Origin: Acidimicrobiales bacterium
GTDB taxonomy: Bacteria; Actinomycetota; Acidimicrobiia; Acidimicrobiales; JAVJTC01
Direction: 5' to 3'
Length of the DNA: 58,876 nucleotides
Assembly: GCA_040219085.1 (NCBI GenBank)
Contig: JAVJTC010000013.1
Coordinates: forward strand, 1 to 58,876
Part shown: in pieces, positions 25,087 to 36,205 of the stretch
Position numbering within the stretch: position 1 is the first letter of the stretch
How the letters are laid out: each line of letters begins with the position of its first letter
Notes under the pieces: generated by a model
The model's input: only the letters and a program-made list of their open reading frames with translations
What the model was told of the DNA's origin: nothing
Database searches by the model: none
Position numbers and translations under genes: made by a program

Positions 25087-26378
25087 GAGCCGACCTCGTC
25101 GCTGTCGAGATCACCGCCGAGCCCGTCGACGAGGTCGTCGTCGGCCCAGGTGAACTCGAAGGCGCCGATGCGGACGGTCTCGCCGTGGCGGGCGCCCGCC
25201 CGCTCGAGACGCTTGTCCACGCCGAGGGACTTCAGGCGCTTCTGCGCGTAGGCGAGCGCTTCGGGGTTGGTGAGGTCCGAGAGAGCGACCGCGCGGGCTG
25301 CGGCGCGTCCACGTACGAGCCAGGCGCCGTCGAGGTCACGCTCGACGGTCACGTCGTCGTCACCGACGGGCCGGTGCACGACAGGGGCCGATGTCGGCGT
25401 CTCGTCGCTGCGTCGGCTCTCGCCGACGGCCCTGGCCATCGCGCCGACCAGGTCGTCGAGGCCCTGACCGGTCACCGCGCTGATCTCGAGGTGATCGGGC
25501 GCCACGGTCGTGACGGCCACGTCGGCGCGGGACCCCACCACGATCCGGGGTCGATCCAACAGCTCGGCACGGTACGAGCCGAGCTCGTCGAGCAGGACCG
25601 AGAGCTGGTGGGCCGGTTCTGCACCGTCGACCGGCGCCAGGTCGATCATCACCACGAGGACACGGGCGCGCTCGACGTGGCGCAGGAACTGGTGACCGAG
25701 GCCCCGCCCCTGCGCGGCGCCCTCGATCAGTCCGGGAATGTCCGCGACGATGATGCTGGTGTCGGCGTCGACGGTCACGACTCCGAGGTTCGGCTCGAGG
25801 GTGGTGAACGGATAGTCCGCGATCTTCGGCTTGGCCGCGGAGATCCGCGAGATCAGGGTGGACTTGCCCGCGTTGGGGAAACCGACGAGTGCCACGTCCG
25901 CCAGGAGCTTGAGCTCGAGCGTGAGCCACCGCTCTTCTCCGTGCTCTCCCTGCTCGGCGAAGGAGGGGGCCCGGTGCCGGTTCGAGAGGAACCGCGCGTT
26001 GCCCCGCCCACCGTCTCCGGCGTGGGCGGCGAGCCAGCGGTCGCCGTGAGCGGTGAGGTCGGCGACGACCGGGCCGTCCTTGAGCCGGACAGAGGTGCCG
26101 ACGGGAACCTTCACGACGAGGTCGTCGCCCGACGACCCGTGCTTGCGCTTGCTCGAACCGTGGGTGCCGCTGTCGGCCCGGCGGTGCGGGTGGTCACGGA
26201 ACGCGAGCAGCGACGCCACGTTGTGGTCCGCCTCGAGCCAGACGTGGCCACCGTTGCCGCCGTCGCCGCCGTCGGGGCCACCCCGCGCGACGTGGGCCTC
26301 ACGGCGGAAGGACACGCAGCCCGCTCCCCCGTCGCCTCCCCTCACGTTGAGGTCGCACTCGTCGACGAACTGTGACAC
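25083..26378 (-). CDS. obgE: GTPase Obg (CgtA)
   Basis: 431 residues from GTG 26378, chosen because the Obg fold starts at once (QFVDECDLNVRGGDGGAGCV) and GGGAG is just upstream. Glycine-rich Obg domain (residues ~2-157), G domain with G1 GFPNAGKST, G2/switch at DYPFTT, G3 DIPGLIEGAA, and a C-terminal OCT domain (about residues 345-425). It binds the 50S subunit and links ribosome assembly to growth state. It is usually transcribed with rplU-rpmA; here dgt lies between, on the other strand. Confidence 0.96.
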   Translation of the reverse strand: MSQFVDECDLNVRGGDGGAGCVSFRREAHVARGGPDGGDGGNGGHVWLEADHNVASLLAFRDHPHRRADSGTHGSSKRKHGSSGDDLVVKVPVGTSVRLKDGPVVADLTAHGDRWLAAHAGDGGRGNARFLSNRHRAPSFAEQGEHGEERWLTLELKLLADVALVGFPNAGKSTLISRISAAKPKIADYPFTTLEPNLGVVTVDADTSIIVADIPGLIEGAAQGRGLGHQFLRHVERARVLVVMIDLAPVDGAEPAHQLSVLLDELGSYRAELLDRPRIVVGSRADVAVTTVAPDHLEISAVTGQGLDDLVGAMARAVGESRRSDETPTSAPVVHRPVGDDDVTVERDLDGAWLVRGRAAARAVALSDLTNPEALAYAQKRLKSLGVDKRLERAGARHGETVRIGAFEFTWADDDLVDGLGGDLDSDEVGS

Positions 26379-26386
26379 GGCTCCCG

Positions 26387-26392
26387 AGCCTA
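26387..26392 (-). promoter_or_regulatory. -10 box of obgE-proB
   Basis: TAGGCT on the minus strand, 8 bases before the obgE GTG; the mRNA would have almost no leader. Confidence 0.4.
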
Positions 26393-26471
26393 CGAGAACA
26401 CCGGGCCCACGCCCCCCGGCGGCCTGTGGCGCGGCATCACCGGCGGGCCCTGCGACGGCGTCGGTAGCTCC

Positions 26472-26477
26472 TAACCT
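26472..26477 (+). promoter_or_regulatory. -10 box of dgt (leaderless)
   Basis: TAACCT, 7 bases before ATG 26485. It faces the obgE promoter across the intergenic gap. Confidence 0.45.
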
Positions 26478-26484
26478 TGCGGGC

Positions 26485-27588
26485 ATGGACGACGCCGCGA
26501 TACCGCCGCGACACCGCAGCCGCATCGATCCGACGACGGGGTTCGCTGTCGCCCACGACGCCATGGCCGTCGGCGACGGGCCGACACCCCCGCCGAGTCG
26601 CGAGGCTCGCGAGGAACTCGAGGACGGCCTCCTGGCCCGTCACGCCACCCGGGCGGTGGGCGCCGGTGACAGGGCTCTCCCTGAGGAACCCGATGCCCTG
26701 CGGACCTGTTTCGAGCGCGACCTGGACCGGATCCAGCACAGTCGGCCGTTCCGGCGCCTCGCCGGAAAATGCCAGGTGGTGATCGCCCCCGACGACGACC
26801 ACCTCCGCACGCGCCTCACCCACGCGATCGAGGTCGCCCAGGTGGCCGTGTCGATCGCTCGTCCACTTGGACTCAACGTGGCGCTCACGGCAGCCGCGGC
26901 ACTGGCCCACGACTGTGGACACGGCCCCGCCGGCCACGCGTCCGAAGAGGCCCTCAGTCCCTTCGTCGAGGGCGGCTACCACCACGCGGTGTACGGCGCC
27001 GACGTGATCCTGGAGCCGTTGAACCTCTGCGCCCAGACCCTCGACGCGGTCCGCAACCACTCGTGGAACCGGCCGACACCGGCGACGCCGGAGGGTGAGG
27101 TGGTCGCCTGGGCGGACCGCATCGCGTACTGCTGTCACGACTTCGAGGACGCCGTCGACGCCGCGATCGTCACCCCCGCCGACCTCCCCGACATGGTGAG
27201 CGACACGGTCGGGCGGGACCGGCGCAGCCAACTCGGGGGATTCATCACGGCGATGGTCGACGCCGTCTCGTCCACCGGACGGGTGACGATGCGCCCCGCG
27301 GAGGCCGAGGCGCTCGGCGCGTTCCGCGCGTTCAACTACGAGAACATCTACCTGCGACCCGAGTCACGCCGTCAGGCGGAACTCGTTATCTCGATGCTGC
27401 GCCAACTGGTGGAGTGGCTGGCCACCGAGCCTGCTGCCATCGGAACGGGTTCGGTGCACCCACCCTCGAGCGATGGAGCCGTGGCGGACGCCGTCCGGTA
27501 CGTGAGCGGGATGACCGACAGGTTCGCGATGCGCCTCGCCACGGAGAACCTCGGGTGGCGCCACGACGACCTGCCCGTCACCATCTGA
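26485..27588 (+). CDS. dgt: dGTPase-like HD-domain triphosphohydrolase
   Basis: 367 residues from ATG 26485. HD-domain metal motif: RTRLTHAIEVAQVAVSIA, then LAHDCGHGPAGHASEEAL (His-Asp pair), with Asp in WADRIAYCCHDFEDAVDA. A short N-terminal extension (to about residue 60) is not part of the domain. Family members cleave dNTPs to the nucleoside and triphosphate. The last codons and stop are duplicated just downstream (see repeat). Confidence 0.92.
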   Translation: MDDAAIPPRHRSRIDPTTGFAVAHDAMAVGDGPTPPPSREAREELEDGLLARHATRAVGAGDRALPEEPDALRTCFERDLDRIQHSRPFRRLAGKCQVVIAPDDDHLRTRLTHAIEVAQVAVSIARPLGLNVALTAAAALAHDCGHGPAGHASEEALSPFVEGGYHHAVYGADVILEPLNLCAQTLDAVRNHSWNRPTPATPEGEVVAWADRIAYCCHDFEDAVDAAIVTPADLPDMVSDTVGRDRRSQLGGFITAMVDAVSSTGRVTMRPAEAEALGAFRAFNYENIYLRPESRRQAELVISMLRQLVEWLATEPAAIGTGSVHPPSSDGAVADAVRYVSGMTDRFAMRLATENLGWRHDDLPVTI

Positions 27589-27627
27589 GACGCACCGGCT
27601 ATCCCGACCTGCCCGTCACCATCTGAG
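27567..27627 (+). repeat. 23-bp direct repeat at the dgt stop
   Basis: A 23-bp sequence ending in ATCTGAG occurs at 27567-27589 (the last codons of dgt) and again at 27605-27627, 38 bases later. It copies the coding end and stop into the intergenic gap before the convergent rpmA, a recent small duplication. Confidence 0.85.
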
Positions 27628-27651
27628 GCCGACGGGCGGCCCGATCCGTGA

Positions 27652-27909
27652 CTACTCGGTGTCGGGGAGGACGTCGACGAGCTTGCGCCCGCGACGCGAA
27701 CCGAACTTGATCTTGCCGTCGCTCTTGGCGAACAGCGTGTCGTCGCCACCGCGTCCGACGTTCTCGCCGGGGTGGATGCGGGTTCCCCGCTGGCGCACGA
27801 TGATGGATCCGGCGGTCACGTGCGTGCCGTCGTAGACCTTCACGCCGAGGCGCTGCGCCTGTGAGTCACGCCCGTTGCGGGTTGAGCCTGCGCCCTTGGT
27901 CTTCGACAT
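27652..27909 (-). CDS. rpmA: 50S ribosomal protein L27 (bL27)
   Basis: 85 residues from ATG 27909, normal length. Starts [20 protein letters not shown] and contains [20 protein letters not shown] and [18 protein letters not shown]. The N-terminus reaches the peptidyl-transferase centre. Four bases separate it from the rplU stop, so the two are one transcription unit. Confidence 0.97.
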   Translation of the reverse strand: MSKTKGAGSTRNGRDSQAQRLGVKVYDGTHVTAGSIIVRQRGTRIHPGENVGRGGDDTLFAKSDGKIKFGSRRGRKLVDVLPDTE

Positions 27910-27913
27910 GTCG

Positions 27914-28225
27914 TCAGCCCCTGGTGATGCCGGTGATCTCGAGCCGCGCGTACGTCTGGCGGTGACCCCACCGACGGCGCTGGTTCGACTTGTTCTTGTA
28001 CGTGAAGCCGTTGATCTTCGGGCCCCGCACCTCGTCGAGCACGGTGGCGGTGACCGACGAGCCGGCGAGTTGGTCCGGGGTGGCGAGCACGGTGTCGTCG
28101 TCGACGAGCAGAACCGGCGACAGTTCCACCGTCGAGCCGACGTCGACGCCGAGAAGTTCGACGTCGACCGTCTCGCCCTCGGCGACGCGGTACTGCTTTC
28201 CACCTGATGAGATCACGGCATACAT
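27914..28225 (-). CDS. rplU: 50S ribosomal protein L21 (bL21)
   Basis: 103 residues, full length. [20 protein letters not shown] at the N-terminus and [20 protein letters not shown] near the C-terminus are diagnostic. Structural protein binding 23S rRNA. Expressed with rpmA from a promoter directly upstream. Confidence 0.97.
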   Translation of the reverse strand: MYAVISSGGKQYRVAEGETVDVELLGVDVGSTVELSPVLLVDDDTVLATPDQLAGSSVTATVLDEVRGPKINGFTYKNKSNQRRRWGHRQTYARLEITGITRG

Positions 28226-28234
28226 GGCTTCACC

Positions 28235-28263
28235 ACGCTACAAGTCGGGGGGGCGGTGACCAA
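28235..28263 (-). promoter_or_regulatory. Promoter of rplU-rpmA
   Basis: -35 TTGGTC (28263-28258), 17-base spacer, -10 TAGCGT (28240-28235), 9 bases before the rplU ATG. Confidence 0.5.
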
Positions 28264-28302
28264 CCTCACGGACCCACGGGTTCTACGGGACGTCATGGGG
28301 GG

Positions 28303-30108
<1,806 letters not shown>

Positions 30109-30123
30109 CTGAAAGTTCCCTTC

Positions 30124-30906
30124 TCATGTCGCGCAGAGCTCTCCGCGCGTCGTTTGTGGCGCGTGGGACTGCCCACGCGCTGCGACGGGGGCGCTGTCGA
30201 GAGGTTCGACCCGCTCGCCGTCGACGTTGATCCACTGGTGCAACCTTCGGACCCTGCGCACCACGAGTCCCGGCCGCACACCGGCGAGCAGGTCCGTGGG
30301 CCGCAATGCCCGGGGCTTCGTTCCTAGTTCGGTGACGAGGGTGGGCCCGGTCTCGCCGGGCTCTCCCGAAACGATGTCACCCACCATCGGGCGGACGTCG
30401 TCGATGACGTCGCGCCCCTTTCTCTTTCGTGTGATCTCGATCGTGTCCGCGTCGAGGATCTCCGTGCGGAGTGCGTCCATGTCCGCGGGGCCCGTGGGGA
30501 CCTCGCTGGACGCGGCGTCGATCTCGACGAACCACGTGCAACTGGTGACGGCTTCCTGCAGCGACATCGACGACCGTGGGATCTCCCACACCGCGATGGT
30601 GTCCATCCCGACGGGAAGGCACTGCGACAGCGCCGCCGTGTCGACGATCTCCGCCGGATCCTCGAAGTCGGCGTCCACGTCGACGTCGAGGTACTCCGAC
30701 GCCGACTCGAAGCTGGTGGGCAGTGCGAGGCCGAACGACAGGCGCGGCCGCGGCGAGAAACCCTGGCTGTAACTCACGGGGACCTCTGCTCGGCGTAGGG
30801 CCCGTTCCCAGATCCGGGCGAGGTCACGGTGGCTGGTGAAGCGGATCTTGCCCGTCTTGGAGTACGCGATCCGGATGCGCCCGGCGGGCGTGTCGGCGTT
30901 GGTCAC
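30124..30906 (-). CDS. TIGR03936-type radical-SAM-associated protein (DUF2344)
   Basis: 260 residues from GTG 30906, overlapping the stop of the radical SAM gene (GTGA). Family blocks RIRIAYSKTGKIRFTSHRDL at the start and VPVSYSQGFSPRPRLSFG near residue 45. In many bacteria this small protein is the partner of, or fused to, the TIGR03960 radical SAM enzyme, and both lie beside rng, as here. Thought to act on RNA or a ribosome-related target; the true substrate is unknown. Confidence 0.88.
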   Translation of the reverse strand: MTNADTPAGRIRIAYSKTGKIRFTSHRDLARIWERALRRAEVPVSYSQGFSPRPRLSFGLALPTSFESASEYLDVDVDADFEDPAEIVDTAALSQCLPVGMDTIAVWEIPRSSMSLQEAVTSCTWFVEIDAASSEVPTGPADMDALRTEILDADTIEITRKRKGRDVIDDVRPMVGDIVSGEPGETGPTLVTELGTKPRALRPTDLLAGVRPGLVVRRVRRLHQWINVDGERVEPLDSAPVAARGQSHAPQTTRGELCAT

Positions 30907-32843
30907 GGCCGGACTCCGAGCGAAACGCGCACCTCGTGTCCCGTACTGAGGTCCTGGCCCGTTCCCTGGCTTCCGCCGGCCGGCGGCGTCGCCGAGGCGA
31001 CGATGTGTTCGATGCCGTAGCCGGTGCAGGCGCCGCAGTCGTAGCACGGCGTCCAGCGGCAGTCCTCGAGGCCGAGGCCCTCGAGGGCGTCGCGCCAGTC
31101 CTGCCAGAGGAAGTCCTTGTGCAGACCTGCGGAGATGTGATCCCAGGGAAGGACCTCGTCGAGGGTGCGGTGGCGGTGGGCGTACCAGTCCGGGTCGAGT
31201 CCGTGCCGGGCCATGGACTCGGTCCAGCGTCCGAGGTCGAAGTGCTCGGACCACTCCTGGAACGTTCCGCCGGCGCGCCATACGTCTTCGATGACGGGAC
31301 CGAGGCGGCGGTCGCCGCGCGACATGATTCCCTCGGCGAGAGTGGCGGCCGGATCGTGCCACTTGAGGCGCACGCTGCGGTCACGCCGGAGGTCGTCGCG
31401 CAGCAGCGAGATCTTGCGGTTCAGTTCGGTCACCGTGTTCTGACCGAACCACTGGAACGGGGTGAACGGCTTGGGGACGAATCCCCCGACCGACACCGTC
31501 ACCGATGCCCCGTTGTTGTAGCGGCGGCCGATCTCGACGCAGTTGCGGCCGAGTTCGGCGATGGCCGCGGTGTCCTCGTCGGTCTCGGTGGGCAGCCCGG
31601 TGAGGAAGTAGAGCTTCATGCGCCGCCAGCCCTGGCTGTAGGCCGACTCGACGGCGGCGTAGAGGTCCTCCGCCGTGATCAACTTGTTGATGACCTGACG
31701 CAGGCGCCACGAACCCGCCTCGGGCGCGAAGGTGAGACCGGTGCGGCGCGCCCGTTGGATCTCGGTGGCGATGCCGACGGTGAAGGCGTCGACGCGCAGG
31801 CTGGGAAGCGACACGGACACCCGGCCACACATCGACGGGTCGTCCACCGTGGAGGCGACCACGTCGCCGATCCCGGAGTAGTCGGCCGTCGACAGCGAGG
31901 TCAGGGCGACCTCGTCGTAACCGGTACGGCGGAGCCCGTCGCTGATCATCTGGCGGACCTGATCGGAGGGACGCTCGCGCACCGGTCGGGTGATCATGCC
32001 CGCCTGACAGAAGCGGCAACCCCGGGTACACCCACGGAAGACCTCCACGTTCAGCCGGTCGTGGACGACCTCGGTGAGCGGGACGAGCTGGTTGCGCGGG
32101 TAGGGCCACTCGGCGAGATCGGCCACGGTGCGCTTCTCGACCGTGGCGGGCACGTCGCTGTAGCGGGGCTCGACCGAGACGAGGTCTGCGCCGTCGTAGG
32201 TGACCTCGTACATCGACGGGACGTAGACGCCCGGCACCGATGCGAGTTCACGCAGAACGGCGTGACGGGATCCCCGGGGGCGGCCGTCGCGCTTCCAGCG
32301 GTGCAGGACGTCGGTGATGTCCCCGACGACCTCCTCGCCGTCACCGATGACGAAGAAGTCGACGAAATCGGCCAGGGGCTCGGGGTTGTAGGTGCAGTGC
32401 CCACCCGCGGCGATCAGCGGGTGTGCCTCGGTGCGGTCGGCCGAGCGCACCGGTGCTCCCGACAGATCGACGAGATTCAGGACGTTCGTGTAGACGAGTT
32501 CCGCGGAGAGGTTGAAGGCGACCACGTCGAACTCGGAGGCGGGCCGGTGGGTGTCGACCGAGAACAGCGGCATCCGGCGGCTGCGCAGCTGGGCTTCGAG
32601 GTCGGTCCAGGGCGCGTAGGAGCGCTCCGCCTCTGCGTCGGAGCGTTCGTTCAGGATTTCGTAGAGGATCTGGAGCCCTTGGTTCGGCAAGCCGATCTCG
32701 TAGGTGTCGGGGTAGCAGAGCAGCCATGCGACCGAGTCTGGGTCGTGGGGTGGCCGTTGCGCCCCGTCCTCGCACCCGATGTAGCGGGCGGGTTTCTCGA
32801 CTTCGCTGAGCAACGGCTCCAGCTGGGGCCAGAGCGAGCTCAT
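30903..32843 (-). CDS. TIGR03960-family B12-binding-like radical SAM protein
   Basis: 646 residues from ATG 32843 (MSSLWPQLEPLL), the start that matches family N-termini; a 20-residue longer GTG form is less likely. The N-terminal ~200 residues resemble a cobalamin-binding fold (LLCYPDTYEIGLPNQGLQIL, AGGHCTYNPEPLADFVDFFV). The radical SAM motif is CTRGCRFCQAG at about residues 270-280, and a Cys cluster CRWTPCYDCGACTG lies near the C-terminus. Forms a unit with the DUF2344 gene and rng. Substrate unknown. Confidence 0.9.
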   Translation of the reverse strand: MSSLWPQLEPLLSEVEKPARYIGCEDGAQRPPHDPDSVAWLLCYPDTYEIGLPNQGLQILYEILNERSDAEAERSYAPWTDLEAQLRSRRMPLFSVDTHRPASEFDVVAFNLSAELVYTNVLNLVDLSGAPVRSADRTEAHPLIAAGGHCTYNPEPLADFVDFFVIGDGEEVVGDITDVLHRWKRDGRPRGSRHAVLRELASVPGVYVPSMYEVTYDGADLVSVEPRYSDVPATVEKRTVADLAEWPYPRNQLVPLTEVVHDRLNVEVFRGCTRGCRFCQAGMITRPVRERPSDQVRQMISDGLRRTGYDEVALTSLSTADYSGIGDVVASTVDDPSMCGRVSVSLPSLRVDAFTVGIATEIQRARRTGLTFAPEAGSWRLRQVINKLITAEDLYAAVESAYSQGWRRMKLYFLTGLPTETDEDTAAIAELGRNCVEIGRRYNNGASVTVSVGGFVPKPFTPFQWFGQNTVTELNRKISLLRDDLRRDRSVRLKWHDPAATLAEGIMSRGDRRLGPVIEDVWRAGGTFQEWSEHFDLGRWTESMARHGLDPDWYAHRHRTLDEVLPWDHISAGLHKDFLWQDWRDALEGLGLEDCRWTPCYDCGACTGYGIEHIVASATPPAGGSQGTGQDLSTGHEVRVSLGVRP

Positions 32844-32903
32844 TACGAGGGTGATGGTACCCGCTGCGGGCTCGCCGGACGCGATCCCTCCCCGTGGGGT
32901 CAC

Positions 32904-34073
32904 TCAATGGGTGGCGGCGACCCCGTACCGGCGCATGTGGACGCTCACCACGATGCCGATCGACAGGAGCGTCGTGAGGGCGGAGGATCCGCCGTAGGAC
33001 ACCAGCGGCAACGGGATACCCGTGACGGGCATGATGCCCATGGTCATCCCCGCCGCCTGGAACAGCTGGAACAACACCATGGTGAAGACGCCGACGGCGA
33101 GCAGCGAACCGAACAGGTCGCCCGCGATCCGAGCGGTGCGGTAGAGCCGCCACAGCAGCAGAGCGAACAGTCCGAGTAGCACCGCCGCACCGACGAAGCC
33201 GAGTTCCTCACCGACCACGGTGAAGATGAAGTCCGTCTGTTGCTCGGGTACCAGACCGCCCCGGGTCTGGCTGCCCTGCCCGTAGCCCTGCCCCCACAGA
33301 CCGCCGTTGCCGATGGCGATCTGGGCCTGCTCGAGGTTGTAGCGGGCCGCCTCGGACGCCCCGTCGGGGTCGATGAACACCAGCAGGCGGTCCCGCTGGT
33401 ACTCCGCGAGCAGCGACGAGCCGAGCAGGCTCGCCACGCCGAGCGCGCCGGTGGTGGTCAACAGCAGCAGGTCGCGGATGCGGATTCCGGCGACGATCAG
33501 CATCCCCGCGGTGATCGACGACATCACGAGGACCGTGCCGACGTCGGGCTGGCCCAGGATCAGCATCAGCGGAACGCCCGCGAGGCCCAGGGCCCCGAGG
33601 GTCTGTCCGAAGGTGAGTCGGCCGCCGTAGCGCGACAGGAATGCGGCGAGACCGATGATCAGGCCGAGCTTGGCGAACTCCGAGGGCTGGAGCTGCAGAG
33701 ACCCGAACTCGAACCACGACTGAGCCTGGTTCCGCTCGACCCCCAGTGGCGAGAGCACCGCGAGCAGCAACAGGACCGACCCGCCGTAGACGACGGGCGC
33801 GAGTGGCCTCAGGTGGCGGTAGTCGAACGCCGCCGCACCCACCATCAACCCCACACCCAGCACGACGAACAGCGTCTGACGCTGGAGGAAGAACGTGTCG
33901 AAGCTCTCCGGGTCCGCACCGCGGGTGGCGGAATAGATCACCGCGATGCCGAGCGCGGCGATGGCCATCGCGGCGAGCACGACGACGATGTCGACGTGCC
34001 ACCACGGAGCGAGCGGGTCGGTGCGCGGGTTGAGGCGGCGGTACTCACGTCGGTTCGAGGTCGCGACCGCCAT
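32904..34073 (-). CDS. rodA: Rod shape glycosyltransferase RodA (SEDS)
   Basis: 389 residues from ATG 34073, sharing one base with the mrdA stop (TGATG). Ten or so spans; SEDS signatures RNQAQSWFEFGSLQLQPSEF and PVTGIPLPLVSYGGSS are clear. It polymerises lipid II glycan strands with PBP2 in the elongasome. Last gene of the mre-mrd operon. Confidence 0.95.
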   Translation of the reverse strand: MAVATSNRREYRRLNPRTDPLAPWWHVDIVVVLAAMAIAALGIAVIYSATRGADPESFDTFFLQRQTLFVVLGVGLMVGAAAFDYRHLRPLAPVVYGGSVLLLLAVLSPLGVERNQAQSWFEFGSLQLQPSEFAKLGLIIGLAAFLSRYGGRLTFGQTLGALGLAGVPLMLILGQPDVGTVLVMSSITAGMLIVAGIRIRDLLLLTTTGALGVASLLGSSLLAEYQRDRLLVFIDPDGASEAARYNLEQAQIAIGNGGLWGQGYGQGSQTRGGLVPEQQTDFIFTVVGEELGFVGAAVLLGLFALLLWRLYRTARIAGDLFGSLLAVGVFTMVLFQLFQAAGMTMGIMPVTGIPLPLVSYGGSSALTTLLSIGIVVSVHMRRYGVAATH

Positions 34074-36163
34074 CAGGAACTTCCCTCCGCGGCAGCGGCA
34101 TCCGGTTGGTCCGGAGCGTTCGCCGCGGCGAGCGCCTCGGCCCGCAGGCGCGCCCGTTCGGCGAGGGTGAGCGCCTCGGGGATCGAGTCCGTCGCGATGG
34201 CCTCGAACACGTTGCGCGTCATGGGTGCGGCGGCCTCCGAGCCGAATCCGGACTCCTCCATCACGACCGCCATCGCGTACCGGGCGTCCTCCACCGGCCC
34301 GAACGCTGCGAACAGCGAGAAGTCGGCGAGTGGCGGAACCTCGGCGGTTCCGGTCTTGCCGGCCACGGAGAACGACGCGAACGGGAATCCCTCGAAGACA
34401 TCGAAGGCCGTTCCCTTCCGGAAGGCCCCGGTCCCCTCGTTGAACTGCACGGCACCGACGAGTCCCTCGACGATCGGATCGCGGATCTCGTCGGGCATCC
34501 ACAGCTCGCCGAGCACCCGCGGTCCGTAGCTGCGGACCTCCTCGGAGCTCAGAGGGTCCACGACCGCCACGGCGATGTTCGGCGAGTAGAGCGTGCCCCC
34601 GTTCGCCAGGGCCGCATAGGAGTTGACCAGCTGCAGAGGCGTGACCCGCACGTCGCCCTGTCCGATCGAGAGGTTGATCGTGTCACCTGTAAGCCACTGC
34701 GAACGCGGGAACGCGTCGGGGTTCTCCAGGCTGCGCTGCTCGAACGACTCCGGATCGAGGATCAGTCCGGGCGACTCGAACGGCAGCGCCACGCCGGTAC
34801 GGGCGCCGTACCCGAACGCCCGGGCCGCCTCGGCGATGTCCTCGTCCTGATAGCCGGAGCGGATCGAGAACTGCTCGGCGAGCCGGTAGTAGTAGACGTC
34901 GCTCGAGACGGCCAGCGCGAGTCTCAGGTCCACGTCGCCGCTGGGCGCCTCACCGGCGTTGGTGAAGGTGCACTGGGACTCCTCACCCTGGCAGCTGTCC
35001 AGCGTGTAGAAGCCGGGGTCGGGTGTGAACTGGTTCACGTCGAGGAAGCCCCGGGGGCCCAGCAGGCCCGTGTCGATCGCCGCGTAGGAGGTGATGAGCT
35101 TGAACGTGGAGGCCGCGGCGTAGGTGCCCTGGATGGCCCGGTTGTTGAGCGGGAAGTCGTTGTCGGGGTCGTTGAGTTCGTCGAAGGCGTCCTGACTGAT
35201 ACCGCCGACGAACTCGGCGGGATCGAAGGTGGGGTACGACGCCATGGCCAGGATGTCGCCGTTGGAGGGGTCGAGCACCACCGCGGCGCCGGCGGGCGCG
35301 GCGAGCGTGCGGAACCCGATCTCGTAGCTCTGATCCTGTTCGAGCCGGCGCGCCGCGAGGGTCGAGGCCAGCTCGTCCTCCACGAGAGCCTGCAGGTCGA
35401 TGTCGATGGACAGGACCACGTCGTTCCCCGGTCGGGGGGGCACGTACGCCTCGGCGACCTCGCGGATGACGTCGCCACGCGCATCGACCTCGATACGACG
35501 CTGGCCGGGCGTGCCCCGGAGGAACTCCTCGAAGGCCGCCTCGACGCCGGCCTTGCCGATCTCGTCGTCGAGGCGGTAGCCGCCGTCGCGGTCCGCGCGG
35601 GCGAGGTACTCCTCCTCGGTGATCGGTCCGACGTAGCCCAGGACGTGGGCCGCGGTGCTCCCGTAGGGGTACTCACGGACGGTGCGGCGCACGAGCGAGA
35701 CGCCGGGGAACTGCTCAGGCCGTTCGGCGAGGAACACGGTCAGGAGTTCGTCGACGTCGGTTGCGAGGACGATCTCGTCGAAGGGGCGCACCTCGGCGAC
35801 ATCGAGGCGTTCTGCGATCTCGGCGGCCTTCGTGAGGCTCCCGGTGGCCGACAGTTCCGTCGCGAGGCGCAGCGAGAAGGCCGCCCGGTCGGTGTCCGAG
35901 AAGCCCTCCGTGAGCACCAGGCCGTCCATCACGACGACGTTCACCTCCCGGTTGCCGACGAGCACGCGTCCCTGTGAGTCGAGAATGCGCCCCCGGGGCG
36001 CGGGCTCGAAGACGGTGCGGACCGAGTTGGCGGTCGCCTGGAGCTGGAACTCCTGTTCGGTCAGGACCTGCAGGAACCACAACCGTGCGAAGAGCGCGCC
36101 GAAGAGCCCGAGCGCGACCACGCCGAGGAGCGTGATCCGGGCGGTCGGCGTGTCACTGTTCAC
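34073..36163 (-). CDS. mrdA: Penicillin-binding protein 2
   Basis: 696 residues from GTG 36163. One N-terminal span (LLGVVALGLFGALFARLWFL), a dimerisation domain with PAPRGRILDSQGRVL, and a transpeptidase domain with S-x-x-K in AASTFKLI, SSD in place of S-x-N, and KTGT in AGKTGTAEVP. Cross-links new peptidoglycan together with RodA during side-wall growth. The C-terminal ~45 residues are Ala-rich and outside the domain. Confidence 0.95.
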   Translation of the reverse strand: MNSDTPTARITLLGVVALGLFGALFARLWFLQVLTEQEFQLQATANSVRTVFEPAPRGRILDSQGRVLVGNREVNVVVMDGLVLTEGFSDTDRAAFSLRLATELSATGSLTKAAEIAERLDVAEVRPFDEIVLATDVDELLTVFLAERPEQFPGVSLVRRTVREYPYGSTAAHVLGYVGPITEEEYLARADRDGGYRLDDEIGKAGVEAAFEEFLRGTPGQRRIEVDARGDVIREVAEAYVPPRPGNDVVLSIDIDLQALVEDELASTLAARRLEQDQSYEIGFRTLAAPAGAAVVLDPSNGDILAMASYPTFDPAEFVGGISQDAFDELNDPDNDFPLNNRAIQGTYAAASTFKLITSYAAIDTGLLGPRGFLDVNQFTPDPGFYTLDSCQGEESQCTFTNAGEAPSGDVDLRLALAVSSDVYYYRLAEQFSIRSGYQDEDIAEAARAFGYGARTGVALPFESPGLILDPESFEQRSLENPDAFPRSQWLTGDTINLSIGQGDVRVTPLQLVNSYAALANGGTLYSPNIAVAVVDPLSSEEVRSYGPRVLGELWMPDEIRDPIVEGLVGAVQFNEGTGAFRKGTAFDVFEGFPFASFSVAGKTGTAEVPPLADFSLFAAFGPVEDARYAMAVVMEESGFGSEAAAPMTRNVFEAIATDSIPEALTLAERARLRAEALAAANAPDQPDAAAAEGSS

Positions 36164-36205
36164 GTGGGCGCGTGGGGGCCGGGGAAGGGTCGCATCGTCG
36201 ACTGA

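Noticed and set aside
30936-33179. 747-residue plus-strand ORF opposite the radical SAM gene
   Set aside because: Antisense shadow; no family likeness, while the minus strand has the radical SAM motif.
34106-35977. 623-residue plus-strand ORF opposite mrdA
   Set aside because: Antisense shadow of PBP2 with biased composition.
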